Source of the DNA: Sphingomonadales bacterium
Lineage (GTDB): Bacteria > Pseudomonadota > Alphaproteobacteria > Sphingomonadales > Sphingomonadaceae
Length of the DNA: 8,616 nucleotides
Assembly (NCBI GenBank): GCA_017304125.1
Contig: JAFKLV010000049.1
Coordinates: 1-8,616 of the forward strand
Direction of reading: 5' to 3'
Shown here in pieces: positions 5,574-8,616 of the stretch (positions within the stretch are counted from its first letter, which is position 1; each line of letters begins with the position of its first letter). The notes beneath the pieces were generated by a model that saw only the letters and a program-made list of their open reading frames with translations, searched no databases and was not told the origin of the DNA. The position numbers and the translations under genes are program-made.

Positions 5574-6755
5574 TCAGAACCAGATGCGCATCCCCGCAAC
5601 AAAGTTGGTGGTTGTCGCCGATTCGCCGTCGGCACGGGCGTAACGCGCGGTCTGCCCGACGCTCGCATCGTATGCCACGCCGATATAGGGCGCGAACTGC
5701 CGGGTGATCTCATAGCGCAGCCGGAGGCCGAGTTCGGCGGTCGACAGACCGGCACCGATGCGATTTTCGGGTACATCCTGCGCCGCGAAATCCAGTTCGA
5801 CCCACGGCTGGAGGACGAGGCGCTGGGTAAGACGCTGGTCGTAATAGCCCTCCAGCCGCGCAAGCAGATCGCCCTTGGTCGACAGGAACAGCGCGCCGCC
5901 CACGTCGAACCAGTAAGGCGCGAGCCCCTCGAAGCCGATGGTCGCATAGGTGCGCGCCGGGCCTGGACGGAAATCCTGGCGCACGCCGGCCTGGAAATTG
6001 AAATACGGCCCGATCGCGCGGCTGTAGAGCGCCTGCACCTCGGCCTCCTCGACACCTTCGCGGAACGCCCCGGCGCCCTCGCTCTTGACCACGAAACGGT
6101 TGATGTCGCCGCCGAACCAGCCTTCGCCGTCCCAGCGATAGCCATCGGCACCCTTGCGCGCCTGATATTCGGCGAGGTTGAACATGATCAGCGAGAGGGT
6201 CTGCGCGCCTTCCTCCTGCATCATCTGGTGCCGCGCGTGCGCCATTTCTTCGGGAGAATAGACGCGATCGGCATAATGATCCCCGGGCAGCGGCGGCGCA
6301 GGCGCATTGCCCGCGGGCAAATTGGTGCCGATCTGCGGCAGGTTGGCCGTCGCCGCGGGCGCAGGCGCGGCGCCATGGCCCGCATGCGGATCGGCCTGTG
6401 TCGCCGGCATCGCGCCCATGTCATGGCCCGCGTGGCCATCGCCCTGCGGCGCGGTGGCCGGCGCTGCACCCATATCGTGCCCGGCGTGCGGGTCTGCGGG
6501 CGCTGCCGGTGCGGGCATCGCGCTCATATCATGCCCGGCATGCGGATCGGCCGGCGCTGCGCCATGCCCCTCGTGCGCCGTGACGGGTGCAGGCTTCTTC
6601 TTCTTCGCCGGCTTCGCTTCGGGTTTCGCCGGCGTGGCCATCCCCGGCATGTCGTGCATCGCATGATCCTGCGCGATGGCCGGCGCGGCGAGGCCGAGCG
6701 CGGCGATCGCGAAGGCGGCGGATGCGGTGAGCAGCAGCGGAACGCGCCGGGTCAT
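5574..6755 (-). CDS. copB: Copper resistance protein B, outer-membrane barrel with His/Met-rich N-terminus
   Basis: CopB-type outer-membrane protein that, with CopA, limits copper toxicity by binding copper in the periplasm/outer membrane. It has 393 residues: a signal peptide (1-28, AAPAIA-Q), a His/Met-rich segment (30-128) with a Lys run KKKK (51-54), a linker, then the CopB domain from about 156 to the end. Family motifs include YSPEEMAHAR (166-175), WDGEGWFGGD (208-217), YFNFQAGVRQD (251-261) and ELGLRLRYEITRQFAPYIG (341-359). It ends in Trp-Phe, as barrels do. The start at 6755 is chosen because it gives a signal peptide, has AAGGGAGG 6 bases upstream and overlaps the copA stop as ATGA. 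The frame stays open to 7076, but that region is copA read in another frame. Translational coupling to copA is likely. Family assignment is secure. Confidence 0.95.
   Translation of the reverse strand: MTRRVPLLLTASAAFAIAALGLAAPAIAQDHAMHDMPGMATPAKPEAKPAKKKKPAPVTAHEGHGAAPADPHAGHDMSAMPAPAAPADPHAGHDMGAAPATAPQGDGHAGHDMGAMPATQADPHAGHGAAPAPAATANLPQIGTNLPAGNAPAPPLPGDHYADRVYSPEEMAHARHQMMQEEGAQTLSLIMFNLAEYQARKGADGYRWDGEGWFGGDINRFVVKSEGAGAFREGVEEAEVQALYSRAIGPYFNFQAGVRQDFRPGPARTYATIGFEGLAPYWFDVGGALFLSTKGDLLARLEGYYDQRLTQRLVLQPWVELDFAAQDVPENRIGAGLSTAELGLRLRYEITRQFAPYIGVAYDASVGQTARYARADGESATTTNFVAGMRIWF
6372..6548 (-). repeat. Four-copy DPHAGHDM metal-binding repeat in copB
   Basis: Within CopB the motif D-x-HAGHDM begins at residues 70, 88, 106 and 122 (the last copy ends HAGHG), so the spacing is 18, 18 and 16 residues. 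The 54-base period is visible in the DNA: 6471-6506 and 6525-6560 are nearly identical. Ala/Pro linkers separate the motifs. This suggests tandem duplication and a copy number that may vary between strains. His and Met are copper ligands, so the copies probably add binding sites. Confidence 0.8.
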
Positions 6756-8616
6756 GCCGCGCCTCCCTTCGGCCGGACGCTGACGACGCGCATCATCCCC
6801 GACGCCATATGATAGAGCAAATGGCAGTGGAACGCCCAGTCGCCCAGCGCATCGGCGGTGAAATCCCACGATACCTTGCCCCCCGGCTGGACGATCACGG
6901 TATGCTTGCGCGGCGCGCGATCGCCATGGCCGGTGACCAGCTCGAAGAAATGGCCGTGAAGATGGATCGGGTGGCCCATCATCGTATCGTTGATCAGGTT
7001 CACGCGGACGCGCTCGCCCTCGATGAACGGCATCGGATCGTGCATGTCGGACATCTTCACGCCGTCGAACGACCACATGAAGCGTTCCATGTTGCCGGTG
7101 AGATGGATGTCGAGGCTGCGCGACGGCGCGCGCACATCGGGGTTGCGCTCCAGCGCGACCAGATCGCGATAGACCAGCACCTTATGGCCGACATCCTCCA
7201 GCCCCTGCCCCGGATAATCGGTGCGATCGATCGGCATCGGCGAAATCGTCTGGACGCTGGGACCGTGCTTCACCTGCGGCGCATTGGTGAAATCGCGCAT
7301 ATTGTGGCGCCCACCATGCCCGCCGTGACCGCCCGCGCCACCGCCGTGGCCCATTGCGGCATGATCCATTCCCGCCGCGCCTTCGCCATGCCCCATAGCG
7401 GCGTGGTCCATATTGGCCATTTCCGGCATCGCCGCCGCGGCGCCCCCGGTTGCGAGCTTTGCCGAAGCGTTCCGCTCCGCGGTGGGGTCCATGCCGCGCC
7501 CGGGCGGCGTCATATCGGGCATGTTCATGCCCATGTCGCGCATCGTCGCCAGCGGGCGTTTGCGCAGCGGCGGGACCGGCGCGACCATGCCGGCGCGCGG
7601 CGCGAGCGTCGCGCGGGCCATCCCTGACCGGTCGATCGCCTCGCCGATCAGGGTGAAGGCGCGATCCTCGCGCGGGGTGACGATCGCGTCATAGGTTTCG
7701 GCGACGCCGATCTGGAATTCGCCGACCTCGACCGGCACCACATTCTGCCCGTCGGCCTGGACGATCGTCATCGGCAGGCCGGGGATGCGGACGTTGAAGG
7801 TCGACATCGCCGAGGCATTGATAACGCGCAGCCGCACCCGCTCGCCCGGCGTGAACAACCCGGTCCAATTGTCGGCCGGGCCATGGCCATTGATCAGGAA
7901 GGTATAGGCAGCACCCGACACGTCCGCGATATCGGCCGGGTCCATCCGCATCCGGCCCCATTGCACGCGCTCGCCGCGCGTCTGGTCGCGCCCGGAGAGC
8001 AGCCCGGCAAGCGTCTGGCGCTGGAAATTGAAATGCCCCGGATTGACCTTCATGTAGCGGAAGATCGTCTCGGGCGAGAGGTGGCTGTGGTCCGAGAGGA
8101 CGATCACATGCTCGCGATCATAGCCCACCGGATCCGCACCGGCCGGATCGATGACGATCGGTCCGTAATGGCCGAGCTGCTCCTGGAACCCGGAATGGCT
8201 GTGATACCAATAGGTGCCGTTCTGCGCGACCGCGAATTCATAGCTGAAGGTCGACCGCGGCTTGATCCCGGGGAAGCTCACCCCCGGCACGCCGTCCATA
8301 TGCGCCGGCAGGATCAACCCGTGCCAGTGGATCGAGCTGTCCTCGTCGAGCTCGTTGATCACGTTGAGCCGCACCTTCTGGCCCTCACGCAGCCGCACCA
8401 GCGGTGCGGGAATCGTGCCGTTGACCCCGATCGCCGCCAGCCGCCGGCCGTCGATCGTCATCGTCTGGCGCGCGATGCGCAGCGTGATGTCATTGCCCGA
8501 TACGGTGGGCAGCCCCGACGACACCGGGCTGGCCCAGGCCGGCATCCACGCCGCCAGCGCCGCCGCCCCGCCTGCAAGCCCGGCCCCTCTGATAAAACCC
8601 CGGCGATCGAGGTTTG
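6752..8616 (-). CDS. copA: Copper resistance multicopper oxidase CopA, Tat-exported (5' end outside window)
   Basis: Periplasmic multicopper oxidase that oxidises Cu(I) and binds copper. The first ATG in the window is at 8545, but the frame is open to the edge and encodes RRGFIRG followed by an Ala/Gly/Leu-rich stretch, a twin-arginine signal. The true start therefore lies past 8616. Numbering from the 8545 ATG, all copper ligands are present: H73-W-H75-G, H115-S-H117, H525-PI-H528-L-H530-G-H532, and the C-terminal H573-C574-H575-LLY-H579 with axial Met at 584. The three cupredoxin domains fall at about 15-135, 140-310 and 430-597. Between domains 2 and 3 lies a Met/His-rich insert (about 335-418), a hallmark of CopA/PcoA. 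copB follows directly, overlapping by four bases. Any promoter and regulator would be upstream, outside the window. Confidence 0.96.
   Translation of the reverse strand, partial: NLDRRGFIRGAGLAGGAAALAAWMPAWASPVSSGLPTVSGNDITLRIARQTMTIDGRRLAAIGVNGTIPAPLVRLREGQKVRLNVINELDEDSSIHWHGLILPAHMDGVPGVSFPGIKPRSTFSYEFAVAQNGTYWYHSHSGFQEQLGHYGPIVIDPAGADPVGYDREHVIVLSDHSHLSPETIFRYMKVNPGHFNFQRQTLAGLLSGRDQTRGERVQWGRMRMDPADIADVSGAAYTFLINGHGPADNWTGLFTPGERVRLRVINASAMSTFNVRIPGLPMTIVQADGQNVVPVEVGEFQIGVAETYDAIVTPREDRAFTLIGEAIDRSGMARATLAPRAGMVAPVPPLRKRPLATMRDMGMNMPDMTPPGRGMDPTAERNASAKLATGGAAAAMPEMANMDHAAMGHGEGAAGMDHAAMGHGGGAGGHGGHGGRHNMRDFTNAPQVKHGPSVQTISPMPIDRTDYPGQGLEDVGHKVLVYRDLVALERNPDVRAPSRSLDIHLTGNMERFMWSFDGVKMSDMHDPMPFIEGERVRVNLINDTMMGHPIHLHGHFFELVTGHGDRAPRKHTVIVQPGGKVSWDFTADALGDWAFHCHLLYHMASGMMRVVSVRPKGGAA
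6762..6769 (-). promoter_or_regulatory. Ribosome binding site of copB inside the copA 3' end
   Basis: AAGGGAGG on the minus strand lies 6 bases before the copB ATG and inside the last copA codons. With the ATGA stop/start overlap (6755-6752) it decides the copB start and supports coupled translation. Confidence 0.75.
7343..7411 (-). repeat. Duplicated MDHAAMGHG motif in the copA Met/His insert
   Basis: MDHAAMGHG appears twice (residues 379-387 and 393-401 from the 8545 ATG), followed by Gly/His repeats (GGHGGHGGRH, 406-414). The insert resembles the CopB repeat in composition and is a likely flexible copper-binding loop, as known for CopA/PcoA/CueO-type oxidases. Confidence 0.75.

Noticed and set aside
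5449..5643. Plus-strand 64-codon frame with a TTGACA at 5412-5417 upstream
   Set aside because: No -10 element at a suitable distance, no ribosome site, and its second half overlaps copB in antisense.
6756..7076. A 107-residue N-terminal extension of CopB
   Set aside because: This is the copA coding region read in another frame; its composition (Arg-rich) is typical of shadow frames, and the 6755 start has a ribosome site, signal peptide and ATGA overlap.
1..8616. RNA genes, CRISPR arrays, transposons, attachment sites
   Set aside because: No tRNA-like cloverleaf, regular spacer array, transposase frame or flanking target duplications were seen; nearly all of the window is occupied by the six genes.

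Overview
The window is GC-rich, densely coded DNA that looks like an alphaproteobacterium of the sphingomonad type. The grounds are two large TonB-dependent receptors (TBDRs) side by side, a PEPxxWA-type PEP-CTERM protein, and a CopA-CopB periplasmic/outer-membrane copper resistance pair whose C-terminal and barrel motifs are of the proteobacterial Cop type. Genus cannot be fixed from the sequence alone. No rRNA, tRNA, insertion sequence, phage gene or CRISPR array was seen.

Layout from left to right. (1) Bases 1-1178, plus strand: the C-terminal barrel of a TBDR whose N-terminus lies outside the window. It ends at a strong GC-rich hairpin plus T run (1200-1230) in a 64-base convergent gap. 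(2) Bases 1243-3504, minus strand: a complete 753-residue TBDR with signal peptide, plug and barrel. (3) Bases 3586-4422, minus strand: a 278-residue membrane-bound di-iron hydroxylase of the sterol desaturase / fatty acid hydroxylase superfamily, 81 bases upstream of that TBDR. An A/T-rich palindromic hairpin overlaps its stop codon. (4) Bases 4491-5270, minus strand: a secreted PEPxxWA-CTERM protein with a lectin-like 'NGSFE' start, followed by a hairpin. (5) Bases 5271-5573: a 303-base A/T-richer gap holding six GTAAA pentamers, two of them paired into each arm of a 16-base inverted repeat, plus a candidate promoter. (6) Bases 5574-8616, minus strand: copB and copA in the order copA-copB, translationally coupled through an ATGA overlap. 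copA runs off the right edge. The in-frame sequence upstream of its first visible ATG encodes a twin-arginine (Tat) signal, so the true start is outside the window.

How the genes fit together. CopA (Tat-exported multicopper oxidase with a Met/His-rich insert) and CopB (His/Met-rich outer-membrane protein) form an ordinary copper-tolerance unit in the cell envelope. The PEP-CTERM gene has its own long leader with unusual regulatory architecture and is probably a separate transcription unit. The hydroxylase and the TBDR downstream of it may be a functional pair (uptake and oxidation of a hydrophobic compound), but that is inference from adjacency only. The least explained part of the window is the repeat-rich leader at 5341-5520, followed by the palindrome between the hydroxylase and its TBDR neighbour.
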